Assembly: GCF_900167975.1 (NCBI RefSeq)
Contig: NZ_FUZU01000001.1
Location: forward strand, 253,001-317,000
Source: Ohtaekwangia koreensis
GTDB lineage: Bacteria; Bacteroidota; Bacteroidia; Cytophagales; Cyclobacteriaceae
Length of the DNA stretch: 64,000 bases
Direction of reading: 5' to 3'
Part shown: positions 24,090 to 31,483 of the stretch, one piece after another
Layout: every line of letters starts with the position of its first letter
Numbering within the stretch: position 1 is the stretch's first letter
Translations under genes and position numbers: made by a program
The notes under the pieces: model-generated
What the model saw: the letters and a program-made list of their open reading frames with translations, nothing else
Database searches by the model: none
Told to the model about the DNA's origin: nothing

Positions 24090-25469
24090 TTAGAATCGAT
24101 AAATCATACCAACGCCTATAGCAGCCCGATACGGTTTTAATGTGAACGGCTCTTGCAAGGATTCTTTTGAATGAATAGCATGCGTGAAGCTTGGCTGTAT
24201 ATAAAAGTTTGTTCTTGGGTTTATAGCGAGCTCCAGGCGATAGAGGATTTGGTAGTTAAAATAACTGGACTGGTTATTTTGATACGTGTCACCTTCTTCG
24301 GCTTTCATAAATCCCTTTTGATATTGAAGACCCGCGCCAACTTTGTGCATCAGCTTGTCTGTTTTAAGCCGATAGAAAAATCCGGCTGACGCGCCCACAT
24401 TACGCTTGGCATATGAAAATTCTTTTTGCTGTGAATTTGGCTTGATGATATAGTCTTCGTCCGGGTTGCCTTCTATTCCGCTTACGCCTCCTGTCTCGTA
24501 TGTATATACCATCGTTTGGTTCTGCTGATAGTATGATGCCCCTATATATGCTTCCAGATTTTTTGTTACCGGCACTTGAAACCCTCCGTCAAGAGTAAAA
24601 CCCATGCGGTTAGATGAAAAAATTCCATCGGATTTTACTTCCGAAATATTCACGGCATCATTCCGGACCGGCACTATTTTTTGATAGGCAAGGGAAGGAG
24701 ATACTGTGAAATATACTGCCGGGCGGAATTTCTTCGCCTTACTTTTCTTTTTGTGCGCTTCACCTGTTTTTGATGCAACACTCTCGGTTTTCTTCTGAAT
24801 GATTTCAGTTGAATCTTTTGCTATGATGGTTTCGGTACTATCATTCGCTGAGTTTTGCAGGTATATATTCTGAGACGATAATGTTTCCTGCACAGCATTT
24901 GTTTGATACTCGCCGGTTGCTGACGTTGAATTACTCTCCTGCATCGCCTGCTGATATAGTATAGTATTTGTCGGGCCAGTGCGTTGGCGATTCTCAGAGG
25001 AACGAGCTGTTTTTCCTGCTACTTCATTGTTATTACGCGAAGTATATCCTTTTGTATGACCACCTATAGATTGCAGGGATGAAGCGTCATCATCGTTATT
25101 TGCCCGGGATGTTGATGAAGCGTCATCATCGCTGTTTCCCTCGATAGGTTCACCTTGTGCCGATAATGCTTTTGATGCAGTACCACCATTTATATCTTCT
25201 GATTTTGATATAGTATTGTTGTCTATACTTTCCGATTTTTTCTGTACAAGGGTTTTGTCAGATGATGGTTCGGTGACAAACACCAGTAACAAAATCAAAA
25301 CGACAGCCGAAGCTAAATCTCGTGAGAACTCCATCCATTTTCTGTAATCGTAACGCGATGGAGAAATGAGCGCGGCAATATCATCCCAGCCATCTTCTGG
25401 TTCTTCGGTGTAATTATTTAACCGTGTTTTGATGTTGTTCCAAAAATCTTTTTCAGGCAAGCTTTTCAT
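24090..25469 (-). CDS. Membrane-anchored outer-membrane-barrel protein coupled to an ECF sigma factor
   Basis: 459 residues with an unusual order. Residues 1-50 are cytoplasmic and acidic (KDFWNNIKTRLNNYTEEPED) like the N-terminus of anti-sigma factors. One membrane helix follows (DLASAVVLILLLVFV). About 170 residues are Ser/Asn/Thr/Glu-rich and disordered. From about residue 245 a basic patch (KKKSKAKKFR) precedes an outer membrane beta-barrel domain (FRPAVYFTVSPSLAYQKIV, GFTLDGGFQVPVTKNLEAYI, PYRAAIGVGMIYRF). Its start overlaps the sigma factor gene by 17 bases. It is probably the cognate anti-sigma factor, with a barrel-like sensor (inference). Confidence 0.75.
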   Translation of the reverse strand: MKSLPEKDFWNNIKTRLNNYTEEPEDGWDDIAALISPSRYDYRKWMEFSRDLASAVVLILLLVFVTEPSSDKTLVQKKSESIDNNTISKSEDINGGTASKALSAQGEPIEGNSDDDASSTSRANNDDDASSLQSIGGHTKGYTSRNNNEVAGKTARSSENRQRTGPTNTILYQQAMQESNSTSATGEYQTNAVQETLSSQNIYLQNSANDSTETIIAKDSTEIIQKKTESVASKTGEAHKKKSKAKKFRPAVYFTVSPSLAYQKIVPVRNDAVNISEVKSDGIFSSNRMGFTLDGGFQVPVTKNLEAYIGASYYQQNQTMVYTYETGGVSGIEGNPDEDYIIKPNSQQKEFSYAKRNVGASAGFFYRLKTDKLMHKVGAGLQYQKGFMKAEEGDTYQNNQSSYFNYQILYRLELAINPRTNFYIQPSFTHAIHSKESLQEPFTLKPYRAAIGVGMIYRF

Positions 25470-26007
25470 AACGCTTTATTCCAATACGGTTTAATTTTCC
25501 TTTCAATAAATACTTGGCATGATGTAGCTGCGAACGCGATGTGCCTTCCGTCACTCCCAACAATGCAGCGATCTCTGCATGACTATATCCCTCCACTTCA
25601 AAAAGATTGAAGATGATGCGGCAGCCTTCTGGCAATTCATTAATGACAGAGATCAGGAATTCATCCGACAGGTTCCCCAATACACCTTCGGTATCAATTC
25701 CTGCTATATCATAATCGGCAGAAGAATATAGTTGTTGATCAGATTTTTTTGATTTGTGATAATGATCTATAGCCGTATGTACCGCGATTGATTTCATCCA
25801 GCTTTCAAGTTTATCGGCAGTCGCCACCTGTTGTATTTTTAAAAAGATCTTAATGAATGTTTCCTGTAGCATATCCTGCGCGTCTTCCCGGCTTTTGGAA
25901 TAGCGCCTGCACAAGCCCATGAGCCTCGCTTTAAATAAGTCGTATAGGATGCGTTGGGCTGATGCATCCTTTTGTTTGCATCGCTCCAGCAAGTGTTGAT
26001 ATTGCAT
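25453..26007 (-). CDS. ECF-type RNA polymerase sigma factor
   Basis: 184 residues. Region 2 (about 20-95) has ARLMGLCRRYSKSREDAQDM and the core-binding LQETFIKIFLKI; region 4 (about 120-175) has INELPEGCRIIFNLFEVEGY, SHAEIAALLGVTEGTSRSQL and HHAKYLLKGKL, the helix-turn-helix that contacts the -35 box. No region 3, so it is an extracytoplasmic function sigma factor. It overlaps the downstream barrel/anti-sigma candidate by 17 bases and is preceded by a hairpin and an Ig-like lipoprotein gene. The regulon is unknown. Confidence 0.93.
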   Translation of the reverse strand: MQYQHLLERCKQKDASAQRILYDLFKARLMGLCRRYSKSREDAQDMLQETFIKIFLKIQQVATADKLESWMKSIAVHTAIDHYHKSKKSDQQLYSSADYDIAGIDTEGVLGNLSDEFLISVINELPEGCRIIFNLFEVEGYSHAEIAALLGVTEGTSRSQLHHAKYLLKGKLNRIGIKRYEKLA

Positions 26008-26016
26008 AAACAGTGT

Positions 26017-26042
26017 AGGTCTCCACTTTTCAGTGAAGACCT
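26017..26042 (-). promoter_or_regulatory. Hairpin just upstream of the sigma factor start
   Basis: Arms AGGTCTCCACT (26017-26027) and AGTGAAGACCT (26032-26042), ten of eleven pairs with a 4-base loop. On the minus strand it ends ten bases before the sigma factor ATG. It lacks a T run, so control of translation is as likely as termination of the upstream gene. Confidence 0.4.
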
Positions 26043-26079
26043 GGGTAATGGGTCGTTTTACTTTATTACTCTCAAACTC

Positions 26080-27069
26080 TCAATGGATCGTTATGGCCAC
26101 ACTTGCCTCTTTGCACTGCGATCCGTTGCAAACTTTATAGAATAGACTGTCGGTAAACGTTGCTGTTGAATCCGGAACGATATAGTCGATTGCGAATCTT
26201 CTTCGCATATAGGCTTTGCCATATAGAGGCGCCTTCGATATAGTATAGCTGTAGTTCGCAGAATCTGCACAGAGTACATCATTATCGAATACGAAGAGTC
26301 GGAGTGTGTCTGATTGAAGCGTATCTCTGTTTATGGTGCAGTAATCGTTCTGAAGCTGTAATACGCAAGCCTGTTCCTTTACTATATATACTATGCCGAA
26401 TCCGATTTTGGTAGTATCTGTAGGAGAGTATACTTTGTATATGATTTTATCTGTTCCTGAAAAATCGCTACCCGGAGTATATTGAATTTTATTGTTAGCT
26501 GTTACGCTGGCGGTTCCTGCGTATGGCGGAAAAGCCGCTGAAGGTTTATATACCTCAATGATTACATCCGATGAATCACCACAGATGATGTCATTATTTA
26601 AGACATTGATAACGGTAGGTCCGGTAACATTATAAACAGAGTCGTTGCGCGGGTAAATGCCACATGGTAATTGTGTGGTATCATCCTGCACAATAATAAC
26701 TACACTGTCAAATTTTATAAATTCATTATTGGCGGAATATATAGAGAATGAAATAGCATCATTTCCTTTTTTGAAATTGTGGTCGGGCGAGTATTGCAGA
26801 AAACCGCTGCCGAGGTCAGCTAAATCACCATGACGTGGCTGCCCTGCGATGTTAAGTTTAACAGTACCCAATGTTTTTACTTTAGAGTATAGATCGATGT
26901 AGGCAGAACCATTTGGTAATACATATACCTTCTCATCACTGATCTCAACTTGAGGACTATTGGTTGAGTCATCTTGTTCAAGTACATCGCATGCGTAGCA
27001 TAGCAAGGAGAGCGCTCCTAACACAAATGCCCGCGAAAAGTTTTTGATTTTAATAGGTTTCAGATTCAT
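26080..27069 (-). CDS. Ig-like repeat lipoprotein
   Basis: 329 residues. Lipoprotein signal (FVLGALSLLCYAC). Three consecutive beta-sandwich modules can be seen: one around SAYIDLYSKVKTLGTVKLNI to FLQYSPDHNFKKGNDAISFS, a second around VINVLNNDIICGDSSDVI to YTPGSDFSGTDKIIYKVYS, and a third around RLFVFDNDVLCADSANYSYT to DSLFYKVCN. The VLNND...YTPxxxFxGxDxIxY pattern is that of cadherin-like/Big_9 repeats. Such proteins act as surface adhesins or scaffolds. It is 72 bases upstream of the sigma gene on the same strand, possibly part of the same unit. Confidence 0.8.
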   Translation of the reverse strand: MNLKPIKIKNFSRAFVLGALSLLCYACDVLEQDDSTNSPQVEISDEKVYVLPNGSAYIDLYSKVKTLGTVKLNIAGQPRHGDLADLGSGFLQYSPDHNFKKGNDAISFSIYSANNEFIKFDSVVIIVQDDTTQLPCGIYPRNDSVYNVTGPTVINVLNNDIICGDSSDVIIEVYKPSAAFPPYAGTASVTANNKIQYTPGSDFSGTDKIIYKVYSPTDTTKIGFGIVYIVKEQACVLQLQNDYCTINRDTLQSDTLRLFVFDNDVLCADSANYSYTISKAPLYGKAYMRRRFAIDYIVPDSTATFTDSLFYKVCNGSQCKEASVAITIH

Positions 27070-27076
27070 GGGGATG

Positions 27077-27107
27077 TTTGTTTATTAGGTAAGACTGGTT
27101 TCCTTTG
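27077..27107 (+). promoter_or_regulatory. Bacteroidota-type promoter for cinA
   Basis: TTTG (27077-27080), 19 bases, TTCCTTTG (27100-27107, one base from TAnnTTTG); 41 bases before the start codon. Confidence 0.4.
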
Positions 27108-27148
27108 CAGAACGTTGGAAGACTATAAAAAAAATCTGAAAGTAATTT

Positions 27149-28396
27149 ATGAAGACAATTCTGGCAGAGCTCTTAACAATCGGTGATGAAATTCTATATG
27201 GGCAGATCGTTGATACGAATTCACAATGGATGAGTGTTGAACTCAGCAATGCCGGAATTAAAGTAATTAGAAAGACATCGGTGGGCGACCAGGAAAATGA
27301 AATCCTTGTCGCTCTTGCGGAGGCGGAAAGTAGAGTAGATATAGTTTTGATCACGGGTGGGTTAGGTCCGACCAATGACGACTTAACGAAACCTTGCCTG
27401 GCAAAGTATTTTAATTGCGAAGTAAAGATTCATGAAGAAGCGTTGGCAGAAGTAACAGAGTTTTTTAAAAGCAGAGGACGCGAGCTTACAGAAATAAATC
27501 GCCAGCAGGCAGCCCTGCCTGTATGCTGTGAAAAAGTTACCAACGTACTTGGTACTGCGCCTGGTATGTGGTTCGAACGTAACGGAAAAGTTTTTGTGTC
27601 CATGCCCGGTGTACCCCATGAGATGAAACGGATGATGACCGATCTGGTAGTTCCTAAACTAAAAAAGACTTTCAATACACCGGCTATTTACCATAAGGTG
27701 ATTCGTACAGTTGGCTTGGGAGAATCTTTTCTGGCGGAAAAAATTGCTGATTGGGAAAATGCATTGCCATCTCACATCAAGCTTGCGTATCTGCCCAGCC
27801 TGGGAGAAGTAAAATTACGATTGACAAGTATTGGAGACGCAACGGACAGACTGGAGAACGAGACCAATGCGCTCATTGAAAAATTAAAAGAACGTGTAGG
27901 ACAATTTATATATGGCTACGGAGAGGATCCGTTGGAAGTAGCGATCGGAAAAACTTTGTCGGAGAAGAAGCTTACACTCGCTGTTGCTGAAAGTTGTACC
28001 GGTGGATATCTCTCGCATTTGATTACAAGTGTACCGGGAAGCTCTTCTTATTTTCTCGGAAGCATTATACCTTACGACTACGCTATAAAGATGCGTCAGT
28101 TAGGAGTGAAGCCTGAGACGCTGGAACAATATGGTGCTGTAAGCGAAGAGACCATTCGTGAAATGGCAAACCTGGTGCGTGCAAAATTTAATACAGATAT
28201 AGGGGTAGCCACCAGTGGTATAGCAGGACCAGGCGGTGAGACACCGGAGAAGCCAGTGGGTACAGTATGGATTGCTTATTCAGATAAACACCACACCGTA
28301 ACGCGTAAACTACAATTATCGAAAGAACGGATTTTAAATATAAAGATGGCATCAGTCGCTGTGTTGAATCTGATTCGATTGAGTCTGCCGAAATGA
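27149..28396 (+). CDS. cinA: CinA: MoCF-like domain plus NMN deamidase domain
   Basis: 415 residues, typical for CinA. The N-terminal MoCF-biosynthesis-like domain (about 1-170) has AELLTIGDEILYGQIVDTNS and DIVLITGGLGPTNDDLT and works as an ADP-ribose/CoA pyrophosphatase in characterised members. The C-terminal PncC domain (about 255-410) has VAESCTGGYLSHLIT, VPGSSSYFLGSIIPY and ATSGIAGPGGETPEKPVGTV, the nicotinamide-mononucleotide deamidase signature used in NAD salvage. Compare the stand-alone, divergent C-domain gene at 45.9 kb. Confidence 0.95.
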   Translation: MKTILAELLTIGDEILYGQIVDTNSQWMSVELSNAGIKVIRKTSVGDQENEILVALAEAESRVDIVLITGGLGPTNDDLTKPCLAKYFNCEVKIHEEALAEVTEFFKSRGRELTEINRQQAALPVCCEKVTNVLGTAPGMWFERNGKVFVSMPGVPHEMKRMMTDLVVPKLKKTFNTPAIYHKVIRTVGLGESFLAEKIADWENALPSHIKLAYLPSLGEVKLRLTSIGDATDRLENETNALIEKLKERVGQFIYGYGEDPLEVAIGKTLSEKKLTLAVAESCTGGYLSHLITSVPGSSSYFLGSIIPYDYAIKMRQLGVKPETLEQYGAVSEETIREMANLVRAKFNTDIGVATSGIAGPGGETPEKPVGTVWIAYSDKHHTVTRKLQLSKERILNIKMASVAVLNLIRLSLPK

Positions 28397-28627
28397 TTTC
28401 ATAAATTATAAATTACGATCGATACAATCTTCGTTTTCCGGTCTCATTCGGTGCGGCATTAAATAGTGCGGTATACTAATGTTTGTTTTTCTTCGGTATA
28501 GATACGGGTTCCCGAAATTCTCTTAGTTCAAAACATCTTCTTAAAACGTTTTATTCCAAAGACCTGGAAGATCATGTAAATAATCTAAAACCTGATTAAC
28601 TTGCCACATCAAACAACCGATTGAATC

Positions 28628-29941
28628 ATGGGGCAGGTAGAACTGATCATGCCAAAGATGGGCGAAAGTATATTCGAGGCTACGATTTTAACCTGGCTTA
28701 AAAAGCCTGGCGATAAAATCGAGCAAGACGAATCTGTGCTCGAAGTGGCTACGGATAAAGTAGATACAGAAGTTCCTTCCACACATGGTGGTATACTAAA
28801 AGAAATTTTAGCGAAAGAAGGTGATGTAGTAAAAGTTGGTGCACCCATTGCCATCATCACTACCGATGTTGCCAATGGTAAAGCTTCCCCTTCAATTACG
28901 CCTGCTGATGGAGTGAAAACTTCCGCACAGGTTGCTGCAAAAGAAGAGGTTGCTGTTGCTGCACATGTTAACGGTACAACACATGTTGCCGATTTTAAAT
29001 CAAGCTCACGTTTCTATTCTCCGTTAGTAAAAAATATAGCACGCGAAGAAAATATTCCGGTTGCTGAACTGGAAACTATTTCAGGAAGCGGACTTGAAGG
29101 ACGCGTTACTAAAAAAGATATTCTTGACTACGTGCAATCGCGCAAGTTGGGCGCTACTCCTCAAACCGTAGTGAAGCATGCTGTTGCTTCAACGGCATCA
29201 GCGTCTCCTAAAGTGCAGGCTTCTATCAGCGCAGGCGATGAAATCATTGAGATGGATCGCATGCGCAAGATGATAGCGGAGCGCATGGTAGATTCAAAAC
29301 GTATCGCGCCTCACGTAACATCTTTTGTTGAAGCGGATGTAACGAACATCGTTCAGTGGCGCAATAAAGTAAAGAATGAATTTCAGAAACGCGATGGCGA
29401 TGTACTCACCTTTACTCCGCTGTTCATTGAAGCGGTAGTATTGGCGATCAAAGATTTTCCGATGATCAACGTGCAGGTAGACGGTGATCGGATTATCCGC
29501 AAGCGGGATATTAATATCGGTATGGCTGTAGCATTGCCTTCCGGTAATCTCATTGTACCCGTTATTAAAAATGCTGATCAATATAATCTTGCCGGGCTTG
29601 CTAAACTTGTAAATGATCTTGCCAAGCGTGCCCGTGATAATAAATTGAAACCAGACGAACTTTCCGGTGGAACGTTTACCATTTCGAATGTCGGTTCATT
29701 TGGTAATGTGATGGGTACGCCCATCATCATGCAGCCTCAGGTAGGTATCATTGCGTTGGGTGCTATTCAAAAGAAACCGGCTGTTATGGAGATGCCATAT
29801 GGAGATGTGATTGCCATCCGCCACAAAATGTTCCTCTCGCATTCATACGATCACCGCGTGGTTGATGGTGCTTTAGGGGGAAGTGTTGTGCGCAGAGTGG
29901 CTGATTACCTCGAGAAATTTGACATAAACAGAGGTATTTAA
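28628..29941 (+). CDS. Dihydrolipoamide acyltransferase, E2 of a 2-oxo acid dehydrogenase complex
   Basis: 437 residues. One N-terminal lipoyl domain with lipoylated Lys44 in VATDKVDTEVPS, an Ala/Val-rich linker, the E3-binding domain (FYSPLVKNIAREENIPVAEL, GSGLEGRVTKKDILDYV) and the catalytic acyltransferase domain ending HSYDHRVVDGALGG with the catalytic His409. A single lipoyl domain and this catalytic region fit branched-chain or 2-oxoglutarate E2 enzymes; the subtype cannot be fixed, and E1 and E3 genes are not in the window. A terminator follows. Confidence 0.93.
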   Translation: MGQVELIMPKMGESIFEATILTWLKKPGDKIEQDESVLEVATDKVDTEVPSTHGGILKEILAKEGDVVKVGAPIAIITTDVANGKASPSITPADGVKTSAQVAAKEEVAVAAHVNGTTHVADFKSSSRFYSPLVKNIAREENIPVAELETISGSGLEGRVTKKDILDYVQSRKLGATPQTVVKHAVASTASASPKVQASISAGDEIIEMDRMRKMIAERMVDSKRIAPHVTSFVEADVTNIVQWRNKVKNEFQKRDGDVLTFTPLFIEAVVLAIKDFPMINVQVDGDRIIRKRDINIGMAVALPSGNLIVPVIKNADQYNLAGLAKLVNDLAKRARDNKLKPDELSGGTFTISNVGSFGNVMGTPIIMQPQVGIIALGAIQKKPAVMEMPYGDVIAIRHKMFLSHSYDHRVVDGALGGSVVRRVADYLEKFDINRGI

Positions 29942-29960
29942 TACACGAGACACTTGAATT

Positions 29961-30000
29961 AACCCGGATGATTTCTAAAACCGTCCGGGTTTACTATTTT
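29961..30000 (+). terminator. Terminator after the E2 gene
   Basis: Arms AACCCGGA (29961-29968) and TCCGGGTT (29984-29991), then TTACTATTTTT. It ends just before the ParA start. Confidence 0.7.
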
Positions 30001-30005
30001 TAGGC

Positions 30006-30629
30006 ATGTCCAAAATTATCTCTTTCATCAGCAGGAAAGGCGGCACGGGCAAAACAACCAACGCTATAAACCTGGCTACTACCCTCGCAAAACTTGGAAA
30101 GCGTGTTTTACTGGTAGAGACCGACACCAATTATACTTTAAACACACTTCGTAAGATGGAATTGTTTAAGGTGAAAGATGGTCTTGCGAATTTTGAAATA
30201 CTCGGGTCGCAGGATCATCAGGTTGCCGACGAACTCGCTAAACTGAAAGAAGGCAAGAAGCATGATTATATAGTTGTTGATAGTGCCGGCAAGACAACCG
30301 ATGAGGGCATTAAAAAACTTTGTCTCGTAAGCGATGCTGTTGTCGTACCTACCAGTCTGACACAAAATGATTTACTCGTAACCTACCAGACGGTAACAGA
30401 CCTTTCTCCTGCGCGCGAACTTAATCCGCAGTTGAAGATCATCATTCTTCCCAATCGCATTCATAGTTCCACGAATGTGTTTACAGTCCGGGAAAATCTA
30501 AAGAACCTGGATGCGATTATTTTACCGGTGATCGTTCCGCAGAAAAATCTTTTCGTAAATTTCAGTACACTCGATGCTGAAAAAGAGTATCAACCGGTGG
30601 CCCAGGCCATTCTGAATTATCTCGCATGA
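30006..30629 (+). CDS. ParA-family ATPase
   Basis: 207 residues, small for the family and with no N-terminal DNA-binding extension. The deviant Walker A motif is SRKGGTGKTTNAINLA, with signature Lys11 and catalytic Lys16; the switch region is YIVVDSAGKTTDEGIKKLCL and the end is IILPVIVPQKNLF. Such ATPases position plasmids, chromosomes, carboxysomes or membrane machines by forming ATP-dependent patterns on the nucleoid. No parS site or parB gene is here. It overlaps the next gene by 4 bases (ATGA), which indicates a functional pair. Confidence 0.9.
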   Translation: MSKIISFISRKGGTGKTTNAINLATTLAKLGKRVLLVETDTNYTLNTLRKMELFKVKDGLANFEILGSQDHQVADELAKLKEGKKHDYIVVDSAGKTTDEGIKKLCLVSDAVVVPTSLTQNDLLVTYQTVTDLSPARELNPQLKIIILPNRIHSSTNVFTVRENLKNLDAIILPVIVPQKNLFVNFSTLDAEKEYQPVAQAILNYLA

Positions 30630-31021
30630 GCAAGAAAAAAAACACACTGAAAGATCTCAACGATTTCTTAAAGCAACAGGCCGCTACATTGGTATCGCCT
30701 GCTCAACTCAGCGAGCAGATTGAAACACCTCCACCGCCTGCAGCAGAAGCTATACCAGTGGTAACTCCACAACCCACTGTTGAGCCAGCGTCCGTTGTTG
30801 TTGAAGAAGTAACGACCGCTAAAGTTATCGATGCTATAAAAACATTAGCGCAGAAAGAAGGTACTACAACGCAGCGTAAATTATATGATATTATACTTCA
30901 GGCAGCCGAATCAAAAATAATTTCTACTGCCGAAGATAAAATGCTCATCAATACCGTACTCTTCTTGAAGAGCGGTGATAACTGGAAGGACGTTATTCGT
31001 GATTATTGGAAGAATCGATAA
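30626..31021 (+). CDS. Small partner of the ParA ATPase (unknown family)
   Basis: 131 residues, three parts. The N-terminal 32 residues are basic and helical (MSKKKNTLKDLNDFLKQQAA). A Pro/Val/Glu linker follows (ETPPPPAAEAIPVVTPQPTV). The last 65 residues are a compact helical domain (KVIDAIKTLAQKEGTTTQRK, YDIILQAAESK, MLINTVLFLKSGDNWKDVIR). Short basic N-termini of ParB-like partners stimulate their ParA ATPase, so this could be an adaptor linking the ATPase to a cargo (inference). It has no ParB-type helix-turn-helix. Start overlaps the ParA stop by 4 bases. Confidence 0.7.
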   Translation: MSKKKNTLKDLNDFLKQQAATLVSPAQLSEQIETPPPPAAEAIPVVTPQPTVEPASVVVEEVTTAKVIDAIKTLAQKEGTTTQRKLYDIILQAAESKIISTAEDKMLINTVLFLKSGDNWKDVIRDYWKNR

Positions 31022-31107
31022 CAGCGTACATATGTAATAAAGTATAGTCTGAGCGATATATACTTCTCCTCGAATAAAAAATAATAGACACGTTCAATGA
31101 TTTTCCT

Positions 31108-31143
31108 GCCCGGTGCACTTTCGTGATGCCGGGTTTTTTTTTA
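31108..31143 (+). terminator. Terminator after the ParA pair
   Basis: CCCGG and CCGGG arms with an inner TGCA/TGA mismatch region, followed by nine or more T. It is the end of the two-gene ParA unit. Confidence 0.75.
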
Positions 31144-31483
31144 TCTGGTAACAATTCTGTCTACTCTTCTTTTCAAATATATATATTGAAAACGTGTACC
31201 TGTTTTGTATGATTTGTCGGTATTTATTGTTGCCTCTTCATAAAAATTAACTTCTCTTCTTTTTTTGCAGTTCGATATTTATCGGTGAATAGTTGCCTTC
31301 TAACACCGCCATAGGCAAGTTAAAGAGAGTATACTCTTTTGTCGCTATACGAATGGATGTCATGGATAAAAAGAAAACTTGTTTTGCACGTGATTATGCA
31401 GTCCTTCTTTAAGGAGGCTGCATGATTTTTTTTATACTTAAAACGTAGAGTGCATGCAAAGACTTGAGAAGAAAGGAACAATT
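31144..31483. other. Leader region of the pectate lyase gene
   Basis: No conserved gene. It contains a T-rich start, a small reading frame of 19 codons (31353-31412) whose stop lies inside a hairpin, and that hairpin with a T run (next entry). The layout resembles a transcription attenuator or the end of a small RNA, but nothing proves expression. Confidence 0.35.
31396..31433 (+). terminator. Hairpin plus T run in the pectate lyase leader
   Basis: Arms ATGCAG / CTGCAT and TCCTT / AAGGA with a small loop, followed by eight T, 51 bases before the pectate lyase start codon. It stands 250 bases after the previous terminator, so it would end a short separate transcript or act as an attenuator. 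Confidence 0.6.

Noticed and set aside
31353-31412. 19-codon frame before the pectate lyase
   Set aside because: Too short to support as a gene; kept only as part of a possible attenuator.
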